From Chryseobacterium tructae (GTDB lineage Bacteria; Bacteroidota; Bacteroidia; Flavobacteriales; Weeksellaceae): a stretch of 64,000 nucleotides of DNA. The number at the start of each line of letters is the position of its first letter. The first letter of the stretch is position 1. Both the position numbers and the translations under genes were made by a program. Below, piece after piece: positions 38,333 to 48,728 of the stretch. The notes beneath the pieces are model-generated. The model had not been told where the DNA came from and did not search any database. It saw nothing but the letters and a program-made list of their open reading frames with translations. The stretch covers positions 2,914,001 through 2,978,000 of the forward strand of contig NZ_JAUFQR010000001.1 in NCBI RefSeq assembly GCF_030409875.1, written 5' to 3'.

Positions 38333-38346
38333 ATACCGATCGGTAT
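38333..38346. promoter_or_regulatory. TetR-type palindromic operator, copy 1
   Basis: ATACCGATCGGTAT is a perfect 14-base palindrome 22 bases upstream of the thiolase start; this sequence class is typical of TetR/AcrR operators. No tetR gene is in the window. Confidence 0.65.
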
Positions 38347-38408
38347 ATTAAAGGTTAAAAAATTTTTCTTTTATTCTTAAAGGGGATTTCTTACAAATAT
38401 AACAAAAT

Positions 38409-38422
38409 ATACCGATCAGTAT
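38409..38422. promoter_or_regulatory. TetR-type palindromic operator, copy 2
   Basis: ATACCGATCAGTAT differs from copy 1 at one position and lies 76 bases (about seven helical turns) away, between the thiolase and the next gene. Confidence 0.6.
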
Positions 38423-38471
38423 ATTAATAAATACAAAAATGTGTCCCTTATAAAAAGTAAGACAATTATTT

Positions 38472-38972
38472 TTATGTTCTGCTCAATTGATCAAGCTTTT
38501 TCAGTAAGGTAGGAATTCTAAAAGAGCCGTGCATCTTTTCTACATCAAGCTTTGTCTGATCCACATCTATCCCTTTAGCGGTTACAAAAAGAGGTGTTTT
38601 ACTATCGCCCCGCAGCACATTCCTTCTTTGTGAATCAGGTGTTGTAAACTCATTTTTAGCAATACCTACCACGGGATATTTTTCCTGTAAAGATTCATAA
38701 AGATATCCTCCTAATCCAATTTTACCTTCATTATCAAGAGTCACATATCCATCAACAATGATAATATCTTCTTCTTTCAAAACGATTTTATTCAATAAAC
38801 TCAGAATACAGGGCAACTCTCTTTTGTAAAAGGCTCCGCTTTCATATTCTGAACTGATGGCAGTTTGTTCCGTAAAAATTTCTATTTCCCGTTCGGAATC
38901 CCAGTCTTCAAATGCAATACATACAGTATTGGCATAGTCTTCATAATAATAGGTATCGAATGCGTAGATCAT
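38472..38972 (-). CDS. Endonuclease V-like protein
   Basis: A 166-residue cytoplasmic protein. IIIVDGYVTLDNEGKIGLGGYL followed by VVGIAKNEF resembles the central strand and loop of endonuclease V (Nfi), which nicks DNA next to deaminated bases, and the N-terminal FDTYYYEDYA has the expected early Asp. It is shorter than typical Nfi (~220) and lacks its usual N-terminal region, so activity is uncertain; it may be a divergent relative. Confidence 0.5.
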   Translation of the reverse strand: MIYAFDTYYYEDYANTVCIAFEDWDSEREIEIFTEQTAISSEYESGAFYKRELPCILSLLNKIVLKEEDIIIVDGYVTLDNEGKIGLGGYLYESLQEKYPVVGIAKNEFTTPDSQRRNVLRGDSKTPLFVTAKGIDVDQTKLDVEKMHGSFRIPTLLKKLDQLSRT

Positions 38973-39127
38973 CTTATTGATTTATTTTCAAACCCTAAAG
39001 TAAGGAGATGAAAGTTACTGAATAAGTTAACAGAATCTACAAAGGATCAGGGATTTAATCACTTTAAATAAAAAATCCTTGTTCCTTTGTTTTTTCTGAA
39101 TGTGTTTTAAAATAAACTAAGTAAGGA

Positions 39128-40167
39128 TTACTTTTTGTCTACTACAATTCTTTCAGCTCTGTTGGCAATATCCCAGGCAGTAGTGAACACCAGCTGAGTT
39201 CTTTTCTCCAACAGATTGTAGTCAATCTTATCCGGATCATCCGTTGATTTGTGATAGTCTTCATGAATTCCATCAAAGAAGAATGCTACAGGAACATTAT
39301 GCTTAGCAAAATTATAGTGGTCTGAACGATAATACAATTGTTGAGGATCATTAAGATCATCATATTTGTAATTCAATTCTAAATTATTGGTTTTCTTATT
39401 AGCAGCTTCATTAATTACTTTAAGCTGTGAACTTAACATATCAGAACCTATCACATACACATACTGCTTCCCTCTGTTGTCCGGATCATCACGACCAATC
39501 ATATCAATATTAAGATCTACAACCGTATTTGCCAATGGAAAAACAGGATTCTCTGTATAATATTCTGATCCAAACAAGCCATGTTCTTCTCCTGTTACAT
39601 GCAGGAATAAACAGATCTTTTAGGACCGTTCCCTGCTTTTTTAGCTTCCTGGAAGGCTTTAGCCATCTCCATCACAGCAACAGTTCCACTACCGTCATCA
39701 TCAGCCCCATTATACACGACCCCATTTTTTATTCCTACATGGTCATAATGTGCAGAAACCACCACTATTTCTTCTGGTTTTTCACTTCCTTCAATAAAAG
39801 CCATGATATTTTCAGAGTCCGGAAGATTACCGCCACCTCTTTTTTTCATAAATGCTGAAGGAACTTTCTGATAGTAAGAACCTAACGCTTTAGGATAAGA
39901 AATCTCTAGGTTTTTATAATAGTTAACCATGTATTCTCCTGCTTTCTTCTGTCCTTTGCTCCCTGTATCTCTACCCTCCATCTCATCTGAAGCGATCACA
40001 TATAGGTTTTTCTTTAAGTTTTCAGCTTTAATACTTTTATAAGCATTAGCAAAAGCTTTGTCATGTTTTTCAAAAACATGGTTTGTAGATGTACCATCAG
40101 CAACCTGTGCAGTTTTGCAGCTCGTCATCAGAGCCAGAGCAAATAATGGAATAAGTAGTTTTTTCAT
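39128..40167 (-). CDS. M28-family metallopeptidase lipoprotein (frame broken near 39610)
   Basis: Zinc aminopeptidase of the M28 family, predicted to be a lipoprotein (LALMTSC lipobox) in the cell envelope. Zinc ligands are visible: SAHYDH, YNGADDDGSG, VTGEEHGLFGSEYY, NIDMIGRDD and DYHKSTDD. The AAA at 39609-39611 should be AAAA, which restores KRSVLFLHVTGEEHG and a 346-residue chain. As written, the gene is split exactly between the second Asp and the catalytic Glu. The ATG at 40167 is chosen for the signal peptide. Confidence 0.92.
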
Positions 40168-40395
40168 AGAGAATAAATTTCTTAAAAATAACAATTTTTA
40201 TTGAATCAGAAACACATAATGAAAGATCTTACACCGTTACCATAGGCATTTGGAAAGAAATATGAATACATTTCACATTCTTTACGGCTTATTATGTCAA
40301 ATATTGAATAAAATAAGCTATTATTTAACATATTTAAAAACATAAGACACATACAATGTCAAATTTTTATTACTTTTGATTAAAATACGAAATAG

Positions 40396-41535
40396 ATGAA
40401 AGAAATTCACAGGTTTACTCATTATTCCTTTTTTACGGAGATGTCTGAACTGGCTTTAAAGCAAGGAAGCTTTGACCTCTCGCTGGGACTTCCTGACTTT
40501 GATATTGATAATCGATTAAAATCTTTTTTAAAAGAAGCAGCAGATCTTGATACTCACAATTACGAACCTCTTTCCGGAAACCCTTTACTGATACAAAATA
40601 TCATCTATTTTAATGCAAAAAGAAAAAACAGTATTTCGTTAAAAACAAATGAAATCACTATTGTACCTTGTGCAACCTTTGCTTTATATACGGCACTTAA
40701 ATCTATTTTAAATCAAGATGATGAAGTGATCATTATTCAGCCCTCCTATTATACTTATGCCCCCGCTGTTGTGATGAATGGAGGCAAGCCTGTATATTAT
40801 GATCTGGAAACTGACTTTACGATAAATTGGGACGTGTTTAAACTCTGTATTTCAGAAAAAACCAAAGCTATTATTATCAATTCACCTCAAAACCCAACCG
40901 GAAAGATCTTGCAAAAGGAAGACTGGAATCAATTGTTTGAGTTGATAAAAGACCGGGAAATCTATTTAATTTCTGAGGAAATCTATGATACTTATTGTTT
41001 TGATGGAGCAGAGCATTACAGCTCTTTTATTCATCCCGAGCTTAGAAATAGAACGTTTTGTATTTTTTCATTTGGTAAAATGTTTCACACTTCAGGATGG
41101 AAAGTGAGTTATATGCTTGCATCTGAAGAGTTAACAGCCTTATTCAGAAGCCATCAACAATATATTTCTTATAGCGCCAATGCTCCTGCTCAATATGCGT
41201 TGGCAAAATATCTGGAAGTATTTGATCCTTTAGAGGCTCAATCTATCATGCAGAAAAAACGGAATATTTTCAATGATTTGCTTAAAGAAACCCCTTTATC
41301 TATTGAAAAACAAGCTGAAGGAAGTGTTTTCCAGGTAGTGAATTTCAGAAATATATCTAAGACAATGACGGATGTAGAGTTCTCCAAATGGCTCACAATT
41401 GATAAAAAAGTGGCTTGCCTTCCCCTTTCTGCCTTTTATAATTCCAGACAAAATTCTGATTATATCCGGTTTAGCTTTGCAAAAAAGGATGAAGTAATTA
41501 TTCATGCCTTAGAGCATCTTAAAAAAAATCTATAG
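40396..41535 (+). CDS. Class I/II PLP aminotransferase (methionine aminotransferase-like)
   Basis: A 379-residue PLP enzyme of the aspartate aminotransferase fold I. SLGLPDFDI, YEPLSGNPLL, NSPQNPTGKIL with the Asn, SEEIYDTYCF, the PLP Lys in SFGKMFHTSGWK and IRFSFAK with the substrate Arg are all present. Similarity to YbdL/kynurenine-aminotransferase types suggests a methionine or aromatic oxo-acid substrate. It is a single gene in the plus direction. Confidence 0.88.
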   Translation: MKEIHRFTHYSFFTEMSELALKQGSFDLSLGLPDFDIDNRLKSFLKEAADLDTHNYEPLSGNPLLIQNIIYFNAKRKNSISLKTNEITIVPCATFALYTALKSILNQDDEVIIIQPSYYTYAPAVVMNGGKPVYYDLETDFTINWDVFKLCISEKTKAIIINSPQNPTGKILQKEDWNQLFELIKDREIYLISEEIYDTYCFDGAEHYSSFIHPELRNRTFCIFSFGKMFHTSGWKVSYMLASEELTALFRSHQQYISYSANAPAQYALAKYLEVFDPLEAQSIMQKKRNIFNDLLKETPLSIEKQAEGSVFQVVNFRNISKTMTDVEFSKWLTIDKKVACLPLSAFYNSRQNSDYIRFSFAKKDEVIIHALEHLKKNL

Positions 41536-41665
41536 TGATAATCTTGCTTCTTAGATTAGACATTGTAAAGCTGCAAAAGGTAGTAGTTTAAAATGAGAAT
41601 GTTTCAAGGCAAAACAAAACATAAAGCACTACTTAACAACAATTTAAATCATCAAATACAAAAAT

Positions 41666-41715
41666 ACTCTATGTTTCTATGTGGTAAAAAAAATAACCAC
41701 ATAGAAACATAGAGT
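41666..41715. repeat. Perfect 20-base inverted repeat with ten-base loop
   Basis: ACTCTATGTTTCTATGTGGT (41666-41685) pairs perfectly with ACCACATAGAAACATAGAGT (41696-41715). The arm contains the shorter repeat CTATGT-TT-CTATGT. It is much longer than a terminator and lacks a GC-rich core, so a dispersed palindromic (REP/MITE-like) element is likely. Confidence 0.75.
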
Positions 41716-41772
41716 AAATAAATTTGTGCATTAGTAGCTATTAAACAATCACGTAGAATCATGGAATATATA

Positions 41773-41801
41773 AAAAAGCACCGCAAAAAATGCGATGCCT
41801 T
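41773..41801 (-). terminator. Terminator after the membrane pyrophosphatase
   Basis: GCACCGCA and TGCGATGC pair with a G-T tolerance around an A-rich loop; on the minus strand the tail is GCTTTTTTA. Confidence 0.7.
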
Positions 41802-41823
41802 TATACTGTAATTTAAATTAATA

Positions 41824-44546
41824 TTAAAGAGCCAGAACTCTTACATCAATTCTTCTGTTTTTGGCTTTACATTCATCAGTATCATTGGCTTCACAAATCG
41901 GATGCTGTGAACCATATCCTTCTGCTTCTACTCTATCTGCAGACACTCCCAGTTCCAACAACTTAAGTTTGGCTGTTTGAGCTCTTAGATTAGAGAGCTG
42001 TTGATTACTTTCCTCATTTCCGCTGTTATCCGTATAACCGCCCAGTTTTATTTTCAGATCAGGATATGCATTTAAAATTTCTGCAATATTATTCAACTGC
42101 ATTTCATACCCTGCTTTTAAATCACTTGATCCTGTTTCAAAATAAAGGTTTTCAATCGTATACCATTTATTAGGATCCAGAATCGATTTATCTTTTTGAT
42201 TAACGGCATTATAAAGCTGGTACAATTGACTGGTTTCACCCAATTCTATTGTTTTCCCGCCTTTTAATTTTATTTTTTGCAGGTTTCCCGTTTCGTATAC
42301 AAAGTCTCCATTTTCGTTAAGGTGTCCTTTTACTTCACCCGGAACAACTGAACCTTTAAGATCTGATGTTGTTGTAGTTCCTGAAGCCCCCATTAAGCTT
42401 TCAATTTTTGCCTTTCGATTAGCTTCAATTTTATCCTTATGCAAGACAGCTAAAGTAGGCGCAATAACCAATGAAACAATTGACATCAGTTTGATCAGAA
42501 TATTCATTGATGGCCCAGAAGTATCTTTAAACGGATCACCTACGGTATCTCCGGTTACAGAAGCTTTATGAGGTTCAGACCCTTTATAATAGGTCTGTCC
42601 ATTGATATCCACTCCTTTTTCAAATGATTTTTTTGCATTATCCCAAGCACCACCAGCATTATTCTGGAACATTCCCATCAATACACCACATACTGTAGCT
42701 CCTGCCAGGAAACCTCCCAGCACTTCAGGACCGAAGATGAATCCGATCAACAATGGTGAAATAATAGCAATAGCTCCTGGTAACATCATTTTACGGATGG
42801 ATGCATCAGTAGAAATGGCAACACATTTTTCATATTCAGGCTGAGCTTTTCCTTCCAGAATTCCAGGAATTTCACGAAACTGTCTTCTTACTTCTTCCAC
42901 CATGGCCATCGCAGCTTGCCCAACGGCTGTAATCGCTAATGAAGAAAATATAAACGGAATCATTCCACCCACAAACAGGCCTGCCAGCACATCAGCTCTA
43001 TAGATATCAATCCCGTCAATTCCTGCAATTCCTACAAAAGCGGCAAATAGAGCCAAGGCTGTTAATGCTGCTGAAGCAATGGCAAATCCTTTTCCTGTAG
43101 CAGCTGTTGTATTTCCTACAGCATCCAGGATATCTGTTTTTTCACGAACTTCTTTAGGAAGCTCACTCATTTCAGCAATACCTCCCGCATTATCTGCAAT
43201 TGGACCAAAGGCATCAATTGCTAACTGCATCGCTGTAGTAGCCATCATTCCGGCAGCAGCAATAGCCACCCCGTATAATCCGGCACATAAATAAGATCCA
43301 TAGATACCACCTGCCAATACAATGATTGGAAGTAAAGTAGATTCCATTCCCACAGAAAGTCCGCCAATAATATTGGTAGCATGCCCGGTTGAAGACTGTC
43401 TCACGATACTGGAAACGGGTCTTTTTCCCATGGCTGTATAATATTCAGTGATAATACTCATCAGAGTTCCAACAACCAAGCCAACCATTATAGCTCCAAA
43501 TACGCCCATTTTAGTAAACTCGTGGCCTCTTAAAACCATTTTTTCAGGAAGAAGATAAGTCACCAGAAAATATGACGCTATCGCTGTAATCACAATACTA
43601 CCCCAGTTTCCTAAATTCAATGCATTTTGGACACTGGAAGTGGATGAACCTTCATTATCGTTAATTTTCACAAATAAAGTTCCTATCATAGAGAAGATAA
43701 TCCCTGTTCCTGCAATCAGCATTGGTAATAAAATGGGGGCAAAGCCTCCGAATGAATCATCAGAAATCGTCTCCCTTCCCAATACCATTGTTGCCAATAC
43801 AGTAGCTACATAAGATCCGAAAAGGTCAGCTCCCATTCCTGCAACGTCTCCAACATTATCCCCCACATTATCTGCAATGGTTGCGGGATTTCTTGGATCA
43901 TCTTCAGGGATTCCCGCTTCTACTTTTCCTACCAGGTCAGCACCAACATCTGCTGCTTTTGTATAAATACCACCACCTACTCTTGCAAAAAGAGCAATGG
44001 ATTCTGCACCAAGAGAAAAACCGGTAAGAATTTCTATGGTTGTTTCCATTTCGTGGGAATCTACTGTGGCTTCCGGTGCAAAAATCTGTTTAACAATTAA
44101 AAATAAAGCTCCTAATCCTAATACGGCAAGTCCCGCTACTCCCATTCCCATTACAGAACCTCCTGTAAAAGAAACTTTAAGGGCTTTAGATAACGATGTT
44201 CTTGCTGCTTCTGCAGTTCTTACATTCGCTTTGGTCGCTATTTTCATTCCAATAAAGCCAGCTGTAGCAGAGAAAATAGCACCCACCACAAAGGCAAGCC
44301 CTATACTCCAGTGAGAGTTGGCATTACTTGATCCCATTACTGCCAAAAGTATGGCGACAACGACGACAAAATAGGCTAAGACTTTATATTCAGCTTTAAG
44401 AAAGCCATGGCACCATCAGCAATATGTCCGCTGATTGTTTTCATTTTTTCATTTCCAGCATTCTGTTTACTTACCCAGTTGCTCTGAAGAAATGTATACA
44501 CCAAGGCTACGACACCAAAAATTGGCACTAACACAAATAGATCCAT
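41824..44546 (-). CDS. hppA: Membrane-bound cation-translocating pyrophosphatase fused to OmpA domain (frame broken near 44396)
   Basis: Inner-membrane PPi-driven ion pump. Repaired with one T in the TTT at 44395-44397 it is 907 residues; the start is then [17 protein letters not shown]. The pump core carries [11 protein letters not shown] and DNVGDNVGD for Mg-PPi, and [10 protein letters not shown], whose Ala indicates a K+-dependent subtype that may pump Na+ or H+. The last ~110 residues are an OmpA/MotB-like peptidoglycan-binding domain: [41 protein letters not shown] and a NRRIDVRVL end. Both ends of such pumps face the periplasm, so the domain could bind the wall. A soluble PPase gene is next. 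Confidence 0.93.
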
Positions 44547-44938
44547 AGTTTAATATTTTTTTGGTAATAGAAAAATAAATATAATAAATAATTATCATCA
44601 AAGCATTAAAAAAATAATGGACTTATCATTATTGTCAAAAAAAATATCACATATGAATGATTATTTTTCTACAAATATTGAGGATTTAAAATTAATAGAT
44701 AGGCTGATAGAATAAGGGATAAAGTGGTTTTTCAAAACTCAAACCACTAAGGAGTATTAAGATTTTAAGAATAGTAAGATAAACTTCGCTTCAAGCAGAA
44801 AAAATGCCAAAGTAGGGCCATACTTTTATATTGAACGCTTCAATAACTTCCTTCTTCCAGCCTTCAGCGTCCTATCTAATAAAAAAAAGGATAAACAGTT
44901 TCCCATTTATCCTTTTGTATTATTTACATTAGAGAATC
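44547..44938. other. Intergenic region upstream of hppA
   Basis: AT-rich, no gene seen. It contains AAACCACTAAG- and TTAAGATTTTAAG-like words also seen around 6390 and probably the hppA promoter. The ppa terminator lies at its left end. Confidence 0.45.
44886..44915 (-). terminator. Terminator after the soluble pyrophosphatase
   Basis: AAAGGATAAA and TTTATCCTTT form a ten-pair stem; on the minus strand it is followed by a T run. Confidence 0.8.
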
Positions 44939-45550
44939 TTATCCTCCAAATTTATCTGCATAGTCTGTTTGAGAAGCTTTAATCACTTTTCTTGCATGAT
45001 CAGCACCGTAAACCTCTTGAATTCTGCATTTTGCAGGCTCATCCGGCAGGTTTTTATACGTTAAGAAATAGTGCATCAATCTTTTTACTTCTGCCTCTGG
45101 TAACTCAGTAATATCTCTGAAATGTCCGAAAGCATGATCATTGATCATTACTGCTACAATTTTATCGTCTGCTTCTCCACCGTCAATCATTTTGAAACCT
45201 CCAATTGGAATAGCTTCCATCAATAAACCTCCTGCATGGATATTGTGAGAACTTAAAACACAAATATCAAGAGGATCATGATCTCCCATTGTCACATCAG
45301 TAGCTCCTGCTTCTACAGCAAGTCTCATCACCTCTTTATCGCAATATGTTCTTGGAACAAAACCGTATAAAGCAGGGATGATATTAGAGAATTTCTGAGG
45401 CCTGTCTACTTTTAAATATCCTGTTTCTTTATCTACTTCATATTTAATAGTATCTGAAGGAACAATTTCCACAAATACGTTTACAACATTTGGCGCATCT
45501 TCTCCTGCAGAAATTCCGTGCCATGGATGTGCTTTAAAATTTGGAATCAT
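44939..45550 (-). CDS. ppa: Soluble inorganic pyrophosphatase, family I
   Basis: Cytosolic Mg-dependent hydrolase that removes PPi made by biosynthesis. The 203-residue protein has the family I active-site motif GDHDPLDICVL (Asp residues bind metal), IKYEVDKETGYLKVDRP and PRTYCDKEVM, and the end ADKFGG. It lies just downstream (on the minus strand) of the membrane pyrophosphatase region, so the cell carries a wasteful and an energy-conserving PPase side by side. Confidence 0.95.
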   Translation of the reverse strand: MIPNFKAHPWHGISAGEDAPNVVNVFVEIVPSDTIKYEVDKETGYLKVDRPQKFSNIIPALYGFVPRTYCDKEVMRLAVEAGATDVTMGDHDPLDICVLSSHNIHAGGLLMEAIPIGGFKMIDGGEADDKIVAVMINDHAFGHFRDITELPEAEVKRLMHYFLTYKNLPDEPAKCRIQEVYGADHARKVIKASQTDYADKFGG

Positions 45551-45567
45551 TATTTATCTGTTATTTT

Positions 45568-46080
45568 TTAAGTTATTATTAAAATTTCTTTTCTTAAATC
45601 TTCTATTGTTTCAGCAACATAATCATTGCTTTCCATATAGTTCATAATGAAAATGGTTTTGAATTCATCCAATTCCACTTCCCCTTTCAATCCATCATAG
45701 GTCTTATGAAGAAGGTCTATAATGGCATTTTTAGAATCTACAATATTCTTCCATGAATTTTTCGTTACATAAAGCTGTTGAGAGGAATTGTATTCAAACT
45801 CTTCATTGATTGCTTTTTCTGTAAGAAAAATAAACTCATGAACTGCCAACCCTCTGTCAAACCTCTGAACCAGGTTGGAAGGCTTCATTCTATCCAGAAA
45901 CAAAGTCATTCTCTCATAAGAATGTGCCTTATTCTCTGCATTCGATTTCACGGTAAGTAATTTGAGTTCCTGGTTTTTAAGAGTAATATACGAGTGTACA
46001 AATTGCCTCAGCAAAACCAGAAAAGGAATTGCAATAATTAATGCAAATGCATAGGGTAAATATCCTGAAAGACTCGTCAT
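45568..46080 (-). CDS. Membrane-anchored protein of unknown function
   Basis: A 170-residue protein with one N-terminal membrane helix (YAFALIIAIPFLVLLRQFVH, about 9-28), then a mostly helical cytoplasmic part (NQELKLLTVKSNAENKAHSYERM is coiled-coil-like). It is 17 bases before ppa on the same strand. Flavobacteria often have such a conserved gene near ppa, but I do not recognise a function. Confidence 0.65.
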   Translation of the reverse strand: MTSLSGYLPYAFALIIAIPFLVLLRQFVHSYITLKNQELKLLTVKSNAENKAHSYERMTLFLDRMKPSNLVQRFDRGLAVHEFIFLTEKAINEEFEYNSSQQLYVTKNSWKNIVDSKNAIIDLLHKTYDGLKGEVELDEFKTIFIMNYMESNDYVAETIEDLRKEILIIT

Positions 46081-46116
46081 AATTTTAGACTGCGAAATTA
46101 CTAATATTTTCTGATA

Positions 46117-47049
46117 TTACAGTTCAAATAATGCAGGTCTTTGTGTAACTTCATGGTAGCAAACGCTGTTTTCATCAAAAAAGTGGTATACCAGGCTTTT
46201 TCTGGTTTTATTTTTATCGGTATGAGGCTCTCCGCCGTGAAGAATATTAGCATGCCAGATCAGCATATCTCCTTTTTTAGCTCTGAAAACTTCTTTCTTC
46301 AGCCCCAATTCCTTCACTTTATTTTCCAAAAATTCTTCATAAGCCTTATAGCTCTTCTTTCCTATTTTTAAAGTGGTTCCTTCATTATCATAATCAGAAT
46401 TCAGGAAATAAGGCAGTTTATGGCTTCCTGGAATATAATGCAATGCCCCATTGGTTTCATCCACATCTTCCAGAGCGATCCATACTCCTAAAAGTCCACC
46501 CAATGGGAATGTTGTCATATGGATACTGTCGGAATGTGTTTTCTGCTGGCTTCCGTTAATAAAGTTGATACTTTGAAATAATTTAGCTTTACCATCAAGC
46601 AAAACAGACAAAAATTCCAAAAAATCCTTATCGCTTCCTATATTTCTGATGATGTCAGAATGGTGAATCGCAAACATCAGTTTTCCGCCATATCGAAACT
46701 TTAAAGTTCCGTCCTTCATTAATTTCTCAATCTCAACATTGATATTTTCAGCGGTTTCCGGACTAATGAAGTTTCTTATAATCATATATCCGTTATCATC
46801 GTAATGAAGAGCGCTTTCTTTATTTTCCTCTGATAATTTTTTAAAAAAAGCTGTGGATGAAAGCTTTTCTTCAGCAATACTTCTTTCTGTCTGAGGAAGA
46901 TGAGCAAAATCTTTACTTGAAATACTCGAAAAATAATTCTTGTTGATTCCGTACTTTTTATATAATGGAATATTATGCTTTAACTTGCTCTTTTTAAAGA
47001 AATTATAAAGCATATATGATAATTTATAATTACGAATTTGTTGTAACAT
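46117..47049 (-). CDS. Phytanoyl-CoA dioxygenase (PhyH) family protein
   Basis: Fe(II)/2-oxoglutarate-dependent dioxygenase, 310 residues. The metal triad is visible: HSD in QKTHSDSIHM and the distal His in WHANILHGGEPH, followed by NKTRKSLVYHF with the 2-oxoglutarate-binding Arg. GYMIIRNFISPETAENI is the family start. The substrate is unknown; bacterial members hydroxylate lipids, small molecules or antibiotics. Confidence 0.85.
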   Translation of the reverse strand: MLQQIRNYKLSYMLYNFFKKSKLKHNIPLYKKYGINKNYFSSISSKDFAHLPQTERSIAEEKLSSTAFFKKLSEENKESALHYDDNGYMIIRNFISPETAENINVEIEKLMKDGTLKFRYGGKLMFAIHHSDIIRNIGSDKDFLEFLSVLLDGKAKLFQSINFINGSQQKTHSDSIHMTTFPLGGLLGVWIALEDVDETNGALHYIPGSHKLPYFLNSDYDNEGTTLKIGKKSYKAYEEFLENKVKELGLKKEVFRAKKGDMLIWHANILHGGEPHTDKNKTRKSLVYHFFDENSVCYHEVTQRPALFEL

Positions 47050-47126
47050 AACGGTTATTAATAAGTGTTTTATAAAGGTACGGAATAATACTAAATTAGA
47101 ACCAATCTAAACAATGCTTTTTATCA

Positions 47127-48038
47127 TTAAAAAATCCTTCCTTTTACCAATAAAGATCCTAATTTTTTAAATAAATCTTTTTTAGAGCGTTCTATAATTC
47201 CATAGGGTTTCAGCTCCGGGCGAAAACCTCTGAAAAATTCTTCAATATTCGGAATATCACCACCTTCAAAGTCAAAGATATGGGTTTCAATCGTTTCTTT
47301 GATTACATGGTCAATTAATACGGATGCTCCGGATAATTTAACATATTCTTTATCACTGAAGTTCCCCAGAAGAGCAACCATATCACAATCCGAATATGTA
47401 GCAATTGCATTAATGATTTTCCCTTGGTAATAAAAAGCCAAAAAATTCAAATATTTCAGATGATAGAAGGTTTCATAAAGTTCCAGAAATCCAGATAAAT
47501 CACTTTCTTTGCTCAGCCCTATAATATGAGATTCTATAAAAGGTTTTATTTCATCATAGGAAACAGCTTTTATATCTGAATGATTCAAGACGTCTTCATC
47601 CAGTCTTAATTTTCTTTTTCTTTTAGGAGAATATTTGGCGTAAACTGCTTCATAAGCATTAGGATAGATCAAAAAGTTTTTCTTTATTCTGAATTTTGAA
47701 AGAAGCTCATTGCTATCATTAAATGGATAAGCTCTTATCAAATAATGATCTTCCAGATAAGCTAAAAATTTTTCATTAAGATTTACATCATCTTCAACGG
47801 AGAAGACTCCTAATTGTTGGCAAAGTTTAGGATTATGAACGATTTTAACACCATACTTTCTTACAAAAGGAATGGGCATTACTGCTTCATAATCATTATA
47901 CACAAGGATTTCCCATTGTTTTTGAGTGGTAATATCTAAAAAGTCTTTTGTTGCAGAATATTTTCTTTGTTTAGAAAGCTCTAAGCATTGAGAATATTTT
48001 ACAAAATCAATTTCATTATATTTCAATCTTCTTATCAT
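47127..48038 (-). CDS. GNAT/FemAB-like protein of unknown function
   Basis: A 303-residue protein with two domains that resemble acyl-CoA N-acyltransferase folds: EILVYNDYEAVMPIPFVRKYGV in the first and LKYLNFLAFYYQGKIINAIATYSD, then VKLSGASVLIDHVI and FDFEGGDIPN in the second. No recognised acetyl-CoA loop (R/QxxGxG/A) is seen. Its start overlaps the radC stop by four bases, so it is coupled to radC. Function unknown. Confidence 0.6.
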   Translation of the reverse strand: MIRRLKYNEIDFVKYSQCLELSKQRKYSATKDFLDITTQKQWEILVYNDYEAVMPIPFVRKYGVKIVHNPKLCQQLGVFSVEDDVNLNEKFLAYLEDHYLIRAYPFNDSNELLSKFRIKKNFLIYPNAYEAVYAKYSPKRKRKLRLDEDVLNHSDIKAVSYDEIKPFIESHIIGLSKESDLSGFLELYETFYHLKYLNFLAFYYQGKIINAIATYSDCDMVALLGNFSDKEYVKLSGASVLIDHVIKETIETHIFDFEGGDIPNIEEFFRGFRPELKPYGIIERSKKDLFKKLGSLLVKGRIF

Positions 48039-48711
48039 AATAATCCTGCGTCCGAAAAGCTAAAGTATGAATTTTGTGTGATGATAATATGGTCTAAGAG
48101 CTGAATACTTAATACTTTCCCACCTTCTTTTACCTTTTGTGTAATGTTTATATCTTCTTTGCTTGGCTTCAAGCTTCCTGATGGGTGATTGTGTGCAATA
48201 ATGACTCCTGTCGAAAAATGTTCTAGTGCTGTTTTAAAAAGAACTCTAACATCCACGATAGACTGGCTGATTCCGCCCTGTGTCAGTTGTGCAGTGTGTA
48301 TCACTTTATTGCTATTATTTAGAAAAATAGCCCAAAATTCTTCAGTTCTTAAGTCTGACAAATGATTTTTGAGGATTAAATAGGCATCGTTGCTATTTCC
48401 AATAACGGACCGCTCAGGAATTTCCTGCCCCGCTCTTCGTCTTCCGATTTCCAACGCTGCAATAATAGAAATGGCCTTCGCCTCTCCTATTCCTTTGAAC
48501 TTCATTAGATCTTTAAGGGAAAGTAAACTTAGCTGATGCCAGTTATTGTTCACAGATGCTAAATCTTTCTGGCCAGTTCTACTACACTTTCTTCTCTATT
48601 TCCGCTTCCCATGATAATGGCTAAAAGCTCAGAATCGGAAAGTGAATCCTTACCTTTTTGTAAGAATTTCTCCCGTGGTCTGTCGTCTTCTGCCAAAAGT
48701 TTTAAGGACAT
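48035..48711 (-). CDS. radC: RadC/JAB-domain DNA repair-associated protein (frame broken near 48562)
   Basis: Repaired, a 225-residue RadC protein: an N-terminal helix-hairpin-helix part (MSLKLLAEDDRPREK, then KDLMKFKGIGEAKAISI) and a JAB/MPN metallopeptidase-like domain with HNHPSG and DHIIIT, the metal-binding signature. The AAA at 48561-48563 should be AAAA, which joins LARKILASVNNNWHQ; as written, the first part stops there. The true cellular role of RadC is unsettled. The GNAT/FemAB-like gene follows with a four-base overlap. Confidence 0.92.
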
Positions 48712-48728
48712 TTTATGTATTTAAATAA

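Noticed and set aside
42602..44314. Plus-strand frames within hppA
   Set aside because: Shadow frames produced by the Ala/Gly-rich membrane protein on the other strand; no start context or family.
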